A DNA stretch of 64,000 bases from Pseudoalteromonas citrea (GTDB lineage Bacteria; Pseudomonadota; Gammaproteobacteria; Enterobacterales; Alteromonadaceae): contig NZ_AHBZ03000015.1 in NCBI RefSeq assembly GCF_000238375.3, positions 1-64,000 of the forward strand, written 5' to 3'. Each line of letters starts with the position of its first letter. The stretch's first letter is position 1. The notes below the pieces were generated by a model, which was given only the letters and a program-made list of their open reading frames with translations, ran no database searches and was not told the origin of the DNA. Positions 1 through 9,086 of the stretch are shown here, in pieces. Both the position numbers and the translations under genes were made by a program.

Positions 1-430
1 TATTTTGCTCTTGTTGCCAAGAACGAATTGACTGTGCACTATTATTTTTACTTTTAAAAAAGTAAATTAAAAACAGCTCAAGGCTGAATCTATTAATAGC
101 TTATGGTCACTCAGTTCAATTGAGACTCTAAATTTTTTGCTCTCCTTCAATCTAAGAAAGAAGGTTCGCTGTTAGAACTCAATCTGTACGAGTGCCCACA
201 CAGATGATTGCTTCATATTTTTAAAGAACGTTGCGATGATTAAGCGCTTTGCTTTACCTCGCTAGGGCTGCGCATATTACGCTTTCCTATTTTTTTGTCA
301 ACACTTAAAGTTAAAAGTTTTTAAATTTAAGTTTTACTTGACGTTGACTCGTTTCAATTTGCTTTTCAGCGTGTTGCTCCGTGTCAGTGGGGTCGCATTA
401 TAGGGAGATGCAGAAAAAGCGCAAGCGTTT
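1..430 (-). promoter_or_regulatory. rRNA operon promoters P1/P2 and antitermination leader
   Basis: Read on the minus strand, this stretch has the layout of a gammaproteobacterial rrn promoter region. P1 has a -35 CTTGCG at 420-425, a 17-bp spacer and a -10 TATAAT at 397-402, followed by a GC-rich CACTGACACGG start region that closely resembles E. coli rrn P1. P2 has TTGACA at 296-301, a 16-bp spacer and TAATAT at 274-279. A boxA-like GTTCTTTAAAAA lies at about 218-229, followed by a boxC-like CTGTGTGGGCACTCG at about 188-206. Positions 1-180 continue as untranslated leader. The 16S gene itself is not in the window and should begin shortly left of position 1. Confidence 0.9.
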
Positions 431-683
431 ATTTGAAGAAAAGTGATAAAAACAGCGTGTTCGAGCAAAATTAAATCAAAACAGGTGTTTTTGATACTTT
501 TATATACAAAACCTCAATAAAGAGAGGGCATGTTACCCACTCACTTGGTTAAGGGGTCTAATGTTGAACTACGGTTCTATGAAACATAGGGCCGCTTATC
601 TCACTCAAACCTCCTACAGCCCCTTTTTCCATCTATATAAGTCTGATTCAACGAATAAGTACACTGCAAGTTCAAACTGTGGC

Positions 684-2675
684 TTAGCGTTTATTTTCAG
701 CCACATTATATTGTGCAATCAGCTTATCCATATCAATCGCCGAATCAGATATGGCCACCGCCGCCTGTACGATTTGTTCCGCCCCAGAGACATTCTCAGC
801 AGACTTATCAAATATAGTGGCAATATTTTTACTAATATCACTAATGGCATCGCTTTGTTGTTGCGTACTTTGCGAGACCGACTCAGTTACCGTTTCAACT
901 TGCTGAGCCTGTGTTACGATTTGACTCAAAGCGATTTTTATTTCCTGTGCCCGCTGCGCAGCCTGGACGGCATTATCTTGCCCTTGTGTAATAATACTTG
1001 ATGCTTCTTTTGAGCTTGTCTGTAATTCAGACACCAATGCTGAAATTTCTTCTGTTGATTTTTGTGTTCTACTTGCCAAGCTTCTAACTTCATCAGCCAC
1101 AACAGCAAACCCTCTTCCTTGTTCACCAGCTCTTGCCGCTTCAATCGCGGCATTGAGTGCTAACAAGTTCGTTTGTTCTGCAATTGAGCGAATCATTTCA
1201 ACCATACTCGTGATACTTCCGACCCTATTATTCAAGGCATCTACTGCTATTGCAGATTTAGCCATGTCATCAGACGCATCCTGAATGACACTCACAGCAT
1301 CCGTAACTACCTTCTGGCCCCGAATGGATTCAGTTGCTACCACTCTTGCTGCTTGTGAGTTTTCACTCATTGAACTGGCAATCACTTTAATATTTTTGCT
1401 CATTTGTGCAGATGCGGCTGCGATTGTTTTAATACCACCTTGCTGCTCTTCAAGGTTTTGTTTACTGTGGTTAATAGCTAGCGATGCTTCTTCAGTCGAA
1501 GACGCAATTCTCTGAGACACTTGCGCAAACTCTACAAGGTCATTCTCAAATTGCATGGTCAAATGATTTATGTCTTTTGCTGAGTCCCCCAATTCATCAG
1601 AACTCAAAACAGCAATTTCATGCGACAAATCTTTGTTTCTAATTGCCACTTGAATACCCTGCGCTATTTTCTGTGATTGGCGTCGTCGAAGCTTAATTGC
1701 CGTGAAGAGCGCAAAAGTAATTAATAAGCCCACAATTAAAATTATGGTTTCAACAACGAGTACTAATACCGCTCGCTCTTGTATACCGATTGCAGTGATA
1801 TCGACCAAATCAAGCGCTTGCTCTTCAGCATTTTTCAGTACATTGATACGTTTGGTAGCAGCTGAAAACCATTTTTCTGCATCTAGATTAAAATTGGTGT
1901 TCTTTGCAGCAATTAAGCTTCGATATTTGTCCACCTCCGAGAATTCACTTGATGCCAGTGCTCTTTCAAAAAGTGCTTTCATTGAAGGGGGTGAAGCTTC
2001 TAATGCTTCTTCTAAATATATTTCTTGCTTAGTAAGCAATCTTACATGTTTTATTTTTACTGCTTGGGTCATTTCATCCATAGATAACACATTAGACAAA
2101 ATAGCTCGTTCTATCCCTGCTGACTCTTTGGCATTAGAAAAGTTATATATGGAAAACAGCTCAGTGGAAATAATATGGTCATTGCTTAATCGTGATGCAG
2201 TTATAACGATGTGTAATCCTTTCAAGTTTATGTCGGTGTAGTATTTTAACGCATCTCCTAACGACATTGTTAAATTGTCAACATCTCGTCTGACCTGCTC
2301 TAGCTTGGAGAATTTCCTTTGAAATTCTATCAATTCACGTTGCATAGTCTGTGACAATTGCCATGTTTTAGATTTCTCCTCAAGCTGGGAGACAAACTTA
2401 TTCGTCAAGTTTCTTTGCTTTGTGAGCGTTGACTTAAATTTACTTCCTTCAGAGCCAATATACCCGGCCGATGCGCCGCGTTCTTTTTGTGTTTCATGAA
2501 CAACCGATAAAACAGCATGACTAAAAAATGCATTATATTCTGCGTCATAAGCATCGTTCATTCTCTGTAATGACATAGACACATCATAGAAAATGACAGC
2601 GCCTAATAATACACAGGGAAGCAGCGCCATTGTTGTTAAGTGGCCTGATATGTACCTAGTTATTGACTTAAACAT
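684..2675 (-). CDS. Methyl-accepting chemotaxis protein with NIT sensor domain
   Basis: A 663-residue transmembrane chemoreceptor that would pass ligand signals to CheA/CheW. The first membrane segment is at about residues 13-35. A periplasmic region to about residue 310 contains the ERGASAGYI motif near residue 65, which is the hallmark of the NIT (nitrate- and nitrite-sensing) domain, so nitrate or a related anion is the likely ligand by family. A second membrane segment (about 310-332) and a HAMP-like linker follow. The cytoplasmic signalling domain is long, with the conserved hairpin tip ([20 protein letters not shown], then [15 protein letters not shown]). It stands alone, with a 227-bp gap to the next gene. 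Family assignment is firm; the ligand is inferred. Confidence 0.93.
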   Translation of the reverse strand: MFKSITRYISGHLTTMALLPCVLLGAVIFYDVSMSLQRMNDAYDAEYNAFFSHAVLSVVHETQKERGASAGYIGSEGSKFKSTLTKQRNLTNKFVSQLEEKSKTWQLSQTMQRELIEFQRKFSKLEQVRRDVDNLTMSLGDALKYYTDINLKGLHIVITASRLSNDHIISTELFSIYNFSNAKESAGIERAILSNVLSMDEMTQAVKIKHVRLLTKQEIYLEEALEASPPSMKALFERALASSEFSEVDKYRSLIAAKNTNFNLDAEKWFSAATKRINVLKNAEEQALDLVDITAIGIQERAVLVLVVETIILIVGLLITFALFTAIKLRRRQSQKIAQGIQVAIRNKDLSHEIAVLSSDELGDSAKDINHLTMQFENDLVEFAQVSQRIASSTEEASLAINHSKQNLEEQQGGIKTIAAASAQMSKNIKVIASSMSENSQAARVVATESIRGQKVVTDAVSVIQDASDDMAKSAIAVDALNNRVGSITSMVEMIRSIAEQTNLLALNAAIEAARAGEQGRGFAVVADEVRSLASRTQKSTEEISALVSELQTSSKEASSIITQGQDNAVQAAQRAQEIKIALSQIVTQAQQVETVTESVSQSTQQQSDAISDISKNIATIFDKSAENVSGAEQIVQAAVAISDSAIDMDKLIAQYNVAENKR

Positions 2676-2831
2676 AGAGAACCCAATTCAACACCCGACA
2701 ATTGATTACGATTTAAACTATAGGAGAGATCACACAAGCTGGGGAAGTTTTATACATTTATTGCAATTCGATGCGTATCATAATCACGTTGAACCTCGTG
2801 TTCTAATACATGGTCACCTAGGCTGAAAACA

Positions 2832-2863
2832 AAAAACCGCTCATTTGATAATAAGCGGTTTTT
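2832..2863 (-). terminator. Rho-independent terminator of ygiQ
   Basis: A perfect 10-bp stem (2832-2841 with 2854-2863) and a 12-nt loop. In the minus direction it is followed by a run of T (TTTTTTGTTTT), 40 bp after the ygiQ stop codon. Confidence 0.85.
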
Positions 2864-2902
2864 AGAGAGGCAAGAATTAATTATGGTCAGCCAATCAGTT
2901 TT

Positions 2903-5083
2903 CTATCTTGGCGCACTTCTTTGACGATTACCCGCTACTTTTGGTTTGGTATTGGCTTTTTTAAACTGACCAAAACCACTATGGCGGGTCAAAGCAGGGC
3001 GACCTCCCTTTTTATGTCCAGCTGATTTTTCATTTCGGCTTTCTTCAGGCACCAAACAATTCGGACCCTTACCAATTAAATTGGCTTTACCTATTTTTCG
3101 TAATGCTTCACGGATCATAGGCCAGCCCGATGCGTCATGATAACGTAATATTGCCTTGTGCAAGCGACGCTGCCTTGCCCCTTTAGGCACTGAAACTTCT
3201 TCTTTGTTATTCTTTATGTTTCGCAGTGAATTCATCTCGGTATGATAAATGGTCGTTGCATTGGCCATTGGAGATGGGTAAAAATTTTGTACTTGATCCA
3301 GCTTGAAGTCATTACTTTTCAGCCAAAGCGCCATATTCACCATATCTTCATCTGTGGTGCCCGGGTGCGCAGAGATAAAGTATGGGATCAAGTACTGCTT
3401 TTTACCTGCTTCTTTTGAATATTTATCAAATAGTTCTTTAAAGCGATCATATGTGCCCATACCAGGCTTCATCATTTTCGATAATGGGCCCTGCTCTGTA
3501 TGCTCTGGTGCGATTTTTAAATACCCGCCAACATGATGGCTCACTAATTCTTTTACATATCGAGGGTCTTCAATGGCTAAATCATAGCGAACACCTGATG
3601 CGATAAGGATTTTTTTAACACCCTCAACATCTCTTGCTTTACGGTAAAGGTCAATCGTTGGAGTATGGTCGGTATCCATATGCTTACAAATATCAGGGTA
3701 CACGCACGACAATCTACGACAGGTACTTTCAGCTTTTTTGCTCTTACATCGCAATTTATACATGTTAGCCGTTGGGCCGCCTAAATCTGAGATCACCCCA
3801 GTAAAGCCAGGCACCTTGTCACGAATTTGTTCTATCTCTTCAATAATCGACTCTTCAGAGCGACTTTGAATGATACGACCTTCATGCTCGGTGATTGAGC
3901 AAAAACTACATCCACCAAAGCAACCACGCATAATATTCACAGAGGTTTTGATCATGTCATAAGCGGGAATTTTTGCATCACCATAGCTTGGATGTGGCAC
4001 ACGTTGATAAGGTAAACCAAATACCATATCCATTTCGGCTGTTTCTAACGGAAAAGCTGGCGGGTTAACCCACACCGAACGGTCGCCATGACGCTGAAAC
4101 AGCGCACGAGCACAACCAGGGTTGGTTTCTTGATGTAAAATACGTGATGCATGAGCATATAAAGGCTTATTTACACTGACTTGTTCAAATGCAGGCAGTT
4201 TTACATATACTTTTTCCCAAGGCTTTAATCTTGGTGGCTGGACTGTAATCGGTTTTGCAGCTTCTTCAGCAAGGTTAATTCCCGCTTTAGCAAATTCAGA
4301 TTTACCACAGCCAACATCATCCGCACCATAAGGGTTGGGAATAGGATCAATTTTGCCGACTTTGTCTATCGCCGTTGAATCACTCCCGCGCCACTGAGGT
4401 AAAGGCTCTTTGCGAATAACCGCTGTACCACGAATATCTTGAATTGACGCAATGGCATCTCCCTTTGCTATTCGATGAGCAACTTCCACCAGCGGGCGTT
4501 CGGCATTACCGTAAATCAAGATATCAGCTTTAGCATCAAAAATAATACTGCGTCGTACTTTTTCCTGCCAATAATCATAATGTGCAATACGACGCAAACT
4601 TGCTTCTATGCCACCAATAACTAATGGCACTTCTTTATATGCTTCTCTACATCGCTGACTATATACCACAACCGCTCTGTCAGGGCGCATCCCACCCACA
4701 TTACCGGGCGTGTAAGCATCATCATGACGCATACGTTTTTCTGCAGTATATCGGTTGATCATAGAGTCCATATTACCGGCAGTAACACCAAAAAATAAAT
4801 TTGGTTGGCCAAGGGACATAAATGCCTCTTTACTAGACCAGTCCGGCTGGGCAATTATACCGACTCTAAACCCTTGCGCTTCTAACACCCTGCCAATAAC
4901 AGCCATACCAAAGCTTGGGTGATCAACGTATGCATCCCCAGTAACGAGGACAATGTCGCAGCTGTCCCAGCCCAACTCATCCATTTCTTGACGCGTAGTA
5001 GGCAGAAATGGTGCAACACCATAACATTCAGCCCAATATTTAGGATAAGAGAATAACGACCGTTCAGCTTTAAGTGCACTCAT
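2903..5083 (-). CDS. ygiQ: YgiQ family radical SAM protein
   Basis: A 726-residue protein of the UPF0313/YgiQ family. The radical SAM cluster motif CFGGCSFC is present, with cysteines at about residues 388, 392 and 395 binding a 4Fe-4S cluster. The N-terminal half is the YgiQ-specific region (around residues 40-350), and the C-terminus is a basic low-complexity tail rich in Lys, Arg and Gly. Length and motif order match the E. coli protein. The reaction is not established for the family. It is a single-gene unit: the 5' side is a 277-bp intergenic region shared with a divergent lipoprotein gene, and a terminator follows the 3' end. Confidence 0.95.
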   Translation of the reverse strand: MSALKAERSLFSYPKYWAECYGVAPFLPTTRQEMDELGWDSCDIVLVTGDAYVDHPSFGMAVIGRVLEAQGFRVGIIAQPDWSSKEAFMSLGQPNLFFGVTAGNMDSMINRYTAEKRMRHDDAYTPGNVGGMRPDRAVVVYSQRCREAYKEVPLVIGGIEASLRRIAHYDYWQEKVRRSIIFDAKADILIYGNAERPLVEVAHRIAKGDAIASIQDIRGTAVIRKEPLPQWRGSDSTAIDKVGKIDPIPNPYGADDVGCGKSEFAKAGINLAEEAAKPITVQPPRLKPWEKVYVKLPAFEQVSVNKPLYAHASRILHQETNPGCARALFQRHGDRSVWVNPPAFPLETAEMDMVFGLPYQRVPHPSYGDAKIPAYDMIKTSVNIMRGCFGGCSFCSITEHEGRIIQSRSEESIIEEIEQIRDKVPGFTGVISDLGGPTANMYKLRCKSKKAESTCRRLSCVYPDICKHMDTDHTPTIDLYRKARDVEGVKKILIASGVRYDLAIEDPRYVKELVSHHVGGYLKIAPEHTEQGPLSKMMKPGMGTYDRFKELFDKYSKEAGKKQYLIPYFISAHPGTTDEDMVNMALWLKSNDFKLDQVQNFYPSPMANATTIYHTEMNSLRNIKNNKEEVSVPKGARQRRLHKAILRYHDASGWPMIREALRKIGKANLIGKGPNCLVPEESRNEKSAGHKKGGRPALTRHSGFGQFKKANTKPKVAGNRQRSAPR

Positions 5084-5360
5084 AGAGGGGACCTGCAGGA
5101 AAAAAGAGGCGAATTATAACTTAAATCACACTTTGGTCATACCATAGAATATTCTAATATTACGCATAATTAAACTCACTCCCAGCTCACCACTCTTCCA
5201 CCACTTTAACTGCTTGATAAAAAATACTTTTATAACTATTTAATCAATGAAAAAATAATACACATGCGCTTTTATTATGGTGTTCTGGTGTACAGTGAAA
5301 GTAAATAGCACACGAGCAGGTCTAGGTATTGGTGGTATTCATTAATTGACCAGGTGTAAT

Positions 5361-6104
5361 ATGAATCGAGTTATTAAATCTGCAGTACTTTGTATATCAT
5401 TTTTTTTGGTGGCATGTGGTGGCAGTAGTAATACTGAACAACAAGCAACGACTAGTTCACCTGCAACACCAACGCCGCCAGAGGTAACAACGCCAGCAAC
5501 CTCTGTGATATACCAACTGACCTTTACGCGCTCATGGCAAAGCAGTAGTTTTCCTACAAACTTCCCTAGTAACTCTCATTTCTCTCCAGTTGTTGGCCTA
5601 ACGCATAGCCAGCCTAATGCCTTATTTGAATTAGATGCACTCGCATCACAGGGGATCATTAGCATGGCAGAAACAGGATCAAAAACAGCACTAAAAAATG
5701 AGATTAGTACTATTCAGAACCAAGGCGGGTCAAACTACTTGATTGATGAAGGCGGAATTTCTGGCAATGCCACCAGCGTAACAATGACATTTGAAGCAAG
5801 CCAAACATTTCCTCTGTTAACCGTAGTGTCTATGGTAGCACCAAGCCCTGATTGGTTTGTTGCAATTAATAGCTTACCTTTATTTAATAACAACACATGG
5901 CTTCAAAACCAAACAATTCAACTTAAAGTCTATGATGCAGGCAGCGACAGCGGTCAACGCTTCTCCTCCGCAAATTTAGCAACAGCTCCACCAGAGAAAA
6001 TTACCTTGCTTACTAGTGAGCGAGCAGATTCAGATTTTGACTTAGGCGTCCACTTCACTACAAACGCGCATATCGGGTTTATTGAAATAAAATTATTGGA
6101 GTAA
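5361..6104 (+). CDS. Lipoprotein with spondin domain
   Basis: About 247 residues from the ATG at 5361. An in-frame TTG at 5346 would add five residues, but the CAGGTG at 5351-5356 fits the ATG better. The N-terminus is a lipoprotein signal peptide ending in the lipobox LVAC followed by GGSS, so the protein should be lipidated and exported. A Thr/Pro-rich linker (about residues 28-50) leads to one spondin N-type domain over the rest: the phrases FTRSWQSSSFP, HFSPVVGLTHS and ISMAETGS are typical of it. Spondin N is best known from extracellular matrix proteins and also occurs in marine bacteria. The role is unknown; surface or matrix attachment is a guess. Confidence 0.82.
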   Translation: MNRVIKSAVLCISFFLVACGGSSNTEQQATTSSPATPTPPEVTTPATSVIYQLTFTRSWQSSSFPTNFPSNSHFSPVVGLTHSQPNALFELDALASQGIISMAETGSKTALKNEISTIQNQGGSNYLIDEGGISGNATSVTMTFEASQTFPLLTVVSMVAPSPDWFVAINSLPLFNNNTWLQNQTIQLKVYDAGSDSGQRFSSANLATAPPEKITLLTSERADSDFDLGVHFTTNAHIGFIEIKLLE

Positions 6105-6154
6105 AAAAGTTGGTCACATTTAACTAAGCAGCAAGCGACTAAATTGAGATGGAA

Positions 6155-6174
6155 GTGGCGCATCAACGCGCCAC
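6155..6174. terminator. Hairpin between convergent genes
   Basis: GTGGCGC (6155-6161) pairs with GCGCCAC (6168-6174) around a 6-nt loop. It lies between the convergent lipoprotein and cystatin-like genes. There is no clear T-tract, so its role as a shared terminator is inferred from position. Confidence 0.45.
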
Positions 6175-6184
6175 CTGAAGGAAT

Positions 6185-6754
6185 TTATGGTTGAATCGGA
6201 ACTAAATCAGCACGTTCAATTTTACCTTCTAAATTACGATAGGCATTTATTTGTGCGAAGTACGCTTGGCCATTCAATGTTGCCGGTTTAACCACTGCGA
6301 AAAATGCAAAGTTCAGGCCCGCAACAACTTGCTGCTGTGCCGCTAAAATATCGTAATGAACACCGACTAATGACTCAATTTGCTCTGCGGTTTGGGCTTC
6401 TGCATCTGTGAAGTTTGCTCGTAGTGCAACTGCATCAAATGATCCAATCGGTGGGAATAGCACTGGTTCACTGATAACTCGACATGAGGTTTGTGTATAC
6501 TCACCCCCTTTCTCATATACCGTAATAAGCTCTAAGTTGCTCACTTTAGGGAAGTCAGGCGATGTAACCTGTTCAACAAAACAATAAAATGCGAAGTTAA
6601 TGCCATTTACCACTTGAGATTGGCCTGCAAGTGGGGAGATATTCACGCCTTCGCGTTTATTAATATGTTCAAACGCACTGATAAACTCTTGATTAAAGTC
6701 TTTTGCCAATACCACTGAACCAAACGCGCCTAAATTATGAATTGCTTGAGACAT
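6185..6754 (-). CDS. Double cystatin-like protein (putative cysteine protease inhibitor)
   Basis: 189 residues from the ATG at 6754, which has AAAGGA about 8 nt upstream; the longer reading frame to 6805 has no ribosome binding site. The protein consists of two similar halves. Each carries a cystatin-type QxVxG motif followed by an aromatic beta-strand: QVVNGINFAFYC at about residues 46-57 and QVVAGLNFAFFAVV at about 147-160. Cystatins insert this loop into the active site of papain-like proteases, so protease inhibition is the likely activity. There is no signal peptide, so it is cytoplasmic unless exported another way. Upstream, 104 bp from the start, is a set of four 11-bp direct repeats that may control it. 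Confidence 0.72.
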   Translation of the reverse strand: MSQAIHNLGAFGSVVLAKDFNQEFISAFEHINKREGVNISPLAGQSQVVNGINFAFYCFVEQVTSPDFPKVSNLELITVYEKGGEYTQTSCRVISEPVLFPPIGSFDAVALRANFTDAEAQTAEQIESLVGVHYDILAAQQQVVAGLNFAFFAVVKPATLNGQAYFAQINAYRNLEGKIERADLVPIQP

Positions 6755-6857
6755 AATATTTTCCTTTGCTATCTCTAAGGTTATGCTTTGGTGCTCTGCG
6801 AGCACCTCGAAATTGCTTTAAGTTTAGAGAGCAAACGCCAATTCACAGTATCACTTA

Positions 6858-6901
6858 GGTATCAGTTTGGTATCAGTTTGGTATCAGTTTGGTATCAGCT
6901 T
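6858..6901. repeat. Four tandem 11-bp direct repeats, possible operator
   Basis: Four head-to-tail copies of GGTATCAGTTT (the last has GGTATCAGCTT) at 6858, 6869, 6880 and 6891. The 11-bp period places every copy on nearly the same face of the helix, as expected for cooperative binding of a regulator. They sit between the divergent cystatin-like gene (-) and the small HTH gene (+). Confidence 0.8.
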
Positions 6902-7043
6902 GATAACGCACTCTGATAAATGTGTCACGTGAATAATTACTGACACAGTGTATACAATCCGTAACAGCCTCTATTGCAATGAGAAGTGGTGGCCCAGCAA
7001 AATAGCAACTAAGCTTGGTTTTTATTTTTGAAGGGATCAGAAC

Positions 7044-7271
7044 ATGAATGGACGCGTTAAACTAAATACGCAGAGGCTAAAGGAATTACGTAGAAACATG
7101 GGATTAAGCCAAGAAAAATTAGCATGCGCATGTCAAGATAAAGCCCTATGTGTATCGATCGCGACCTTGAAACGAGCCGAGTGTGGACTTAATGTGTACC
7201 ACCGTACAGCGAGGGAGCTGGCATTGTTTTACCAGATCCCAGTTTATAATTTGCTCAACGATCCTCTATGA
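7044..7271 (+). CDS. Small XRE-type helix-turn-helix protein
   Basis: 75 residues, almost entirely one XRE/Cro-type DNA-binding domain. The phrase RLKELRRNMGLSQEKLA (about residues 11-27) is the first half of the HTH, and IATLKRAECG supplies the recognition helix region. A good Shine-Dalgarno (GAAGGGATC) precedes the ATG. The domain resembles the N-terminal piece found in some larger gammaproteobacterial regulators, but here the frame stops directly after it, so it is a stand-alone small regulator or a truncated version. It is divergent from the cystatin-like gene, and the 11-bp repeats lie between them, so it may act on that promoter (inference). Confidence 0.72.
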   Translation: MNGRVKLNTQRLKELRRNMGLSQEKLACACQDKALCVSIATLKRAECGLNVYHRTARELALFYQIPVYNLLNDPL

Positions 7272-7339
7272 TTTTTAAAGTACTCTGGTAACACCGCCAT
7301 GCGTCATTAGTTATGCACTATGATGACCACAACACCCCT

Positions 7340-7675
7340 TTAGGCTTTTTTCACAAATTTAGCAGTTACCATCATCTCGCCTACGCCATCAACTTTACAG
7401 TCTAATTGGTGGTCTTTGGCCTCTTTGATTCGTCTGATCAGCGCACGAGTACCAATTTTAATAACCTGAGAACTGCCTTTAATCTTTAAGTCTTTGACCA
7501 CCGTTACCTTATCGCCATCAGCCAGCAAGGTACCATTTGCATCTTTCACTGAAATAGTATCTTCAGCTAATTTTTCAGCAGGGTTCCACTCAAAAGCACA
7601 CTCAGGGCAAATTAAGTTAGATTGATCTTGATAAACATATTCAGATGAACAACTCGGACAAGGAGGGAAAGACAT
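7340..7675 (-). CDS. yjdM: PhnA/YjdM family zinc ribbon protein
   Basis: 111 residues from the ATG at 7675, which matches the family length; an upstream in-frame ATG at 7708 would add 11 non-conserved residues. An N-terminal zinc ribbon is formed by CPSC (residues 6-9) and CPEC (about 23-26). The C-terminal part is the SH3-like PhnA domain with the stretches LLADGDKVTVVKDLKIKG and VIKIGTRA. Despite the historical name (phosphonate utilisation), no phosphonate genes are nearby and the biochemical role is unproven. It is convergent with the HTH gene. Confidence 0.92.
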   Translation of the reverse strand: MSFPPCPSCSSEYVYQDQSNLICPECAFEWNPAEKLAEDTISVKDANGTLLADGDKVTVVKDLKIKGSSQVIKIGTRALIRRIKEAKDHQLDCKVDGVGEMMVTAKFVKKA

Positions 7676-7879
7676 AAGCAACCATGAGTAATAAATAATG
7701 CGCCGCATTCTAATAGATCATTACGCGCTAAGCGAGTTTATTGCGTCAATGTATACGCTCTAACATAGAAACCCCTAGGTTAAACACATTATTTCCAGCC
7801 CTTTTTAATAGTCAATTTCACATTATCTTCACAGTCCCTTGTTTATCGTCGGAGTAATATTATTGGTAGGAGTATATCT

Positions 7880-8953
7880 ATGTTGAAAAAAATCATATTC
7901 ACATTAATTACCTTGGTCATACTCACAGGTAGCCTAGCCTACGGTGCGAAAAGCTGGATCAAGAGCTTACTTCCTGAAAAAGCGCACTTTCTAGCGCTAA
8001 AAGAATCACAAGTAAGTGACTTACCCTATTTAACTGACAACATTCCTGCACCCAGAGGGAAAATCCTCGCAGTAGTAACCAATGTCGATAAAATGGGCGA
8101 AAACAAAGCAACAGGCTATGAACATACCGAGCTTGCTCGCGCCTATTGGGTATTTATCGCAAATGGTTTTAGCGTTGATATTGCCAGTCCACAAGGCGGA
8201 AAGCCGCCGGTTGTCATCGATGGTGAAGACATGGGCGCCTATGATTATGCTTTTTTAAACGATAAAGCCATTCAGCAGCAAGTTGCAAACTCCATCCCAC
8301 TCGCAAACATCAACCCAGATGACTATGAAGCGGTATACTTCGTCGGTGGTAAAGGCACCATGTTTGACTTTCCAAACAACCCACATATACACAATATTGC
8401 AAAAACCTTATATCAAAATAATAAGGTCGTCAGTGCGGTATGCCATGGCCCTGCTGCACTTGTTAATGTGAAGCTCGACAATGGTGAAATGCTATTAAGT
8501 AATAAAAATGTCAGTGCTTTCACCAATGAAGAAGAGCTATTCCTCATACCTGATGCAAAACAAATCTTTCCATTCTTGCTACAAGATAAGCTCATATCAC
8601 AAGGCGCACAATTTCAAGCTGGTATTACTTACCTAGAAAAAGTAACCCAAGATGGTAAACTCATTACGGGTCAAAACCCGTGGTCGGTCTGGGCATTAGC
8701 GGAGCTAGTAGTCTCTGAACTTGGCTATGAACCTAAAGCTCGGCAACGTACTCCTGAAGAATATGCGATTGCACTGCTATTAACCTATGAAGAACATGGT
8801 TTTGCAGCAGCAAATAAAGAGCTAAAAGCGCAACCTAAAGCATATCAACGCGTGTTGATTGTGATGCACGCAATACTCGCCTTCATGCAATTCGATATTA
8901 ATAAAGGCATTGATATATTGAGCTTAGCGAATCAACTAAAGCAGTTAAGTTAG
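7880..8953 (+). CDS. DJ-1/PfpI (Hsp31-like) family protein, membrane-anchored
   Basis: 357 residues. An N-terminal hydrophobic segment (about 5-22) acts as a signal or anchor. The core (about 60-280) is a class I glutamine-amidotransferase-like fold of the Hsp31/DJ-1 type, with the nucleophile elbow AVCHGPAALV: Cys188 followed by His189, and the conserved Glu in EHTELARAYW at about residue 84. Family members are glyoxalases, deglycases or holding chaperones. The C-terminal extension of about 75 residues (helical, after PKARQRTPEE) is not part of the common core. It stands alone; an export-competent Hsp31-like protein suggests a role in the cell envelope (inference). Confidence 0.85.
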   Translation: MLKKIIFTLITLVILTGSLAYGAKSWIKSLLPEKAHFLALKESQVSDLPYLTDNIPAPRGKILAVVTNVDKMGENKATGYEHTELARAYWVFIANGFSVDIASPQGGKPPVVIDGEDMGAYDYAFLNDKAIQQQVANSIPLANINPDDYEAVYFVGGKGTMFDFPNNPHIHNIAKTLYQNNKVVSAVCHGPAALVNVKLDNGEMLLSNKNVSAFTNEEELFLIPDAKQIFPFLLQDKLISQGAQFQAGITYLEKVTQDGKLITGQNPWSVWALAELVVSELGYEPKARQRTPEEYAIALLLTYEEHGFAAANKELKAQPKAYQRVLIVMHAILAFMQFDINKGIDILSLANQLKQLS

Positions 8954-9086
8954 CCCTTAAGATAAATAGCTTCGCTACTACTGCGGCTTATAGATATAGG
9001 TCGCAAAGGCTGGTTCAAAATGATCAACACACTCAAAAAACAATAATAATAAACACAGCTTTATTAGGCTGAACCTTAGGACACCG

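Noticed and set aside
561-1001. 146-codon plus-strand frame over the 3' part of the first chemoreceptor gene
   Set aside because: Antisense to conserved chemoreceptor coding sequence; product has no protein-like pattern and no ribosome binding site.
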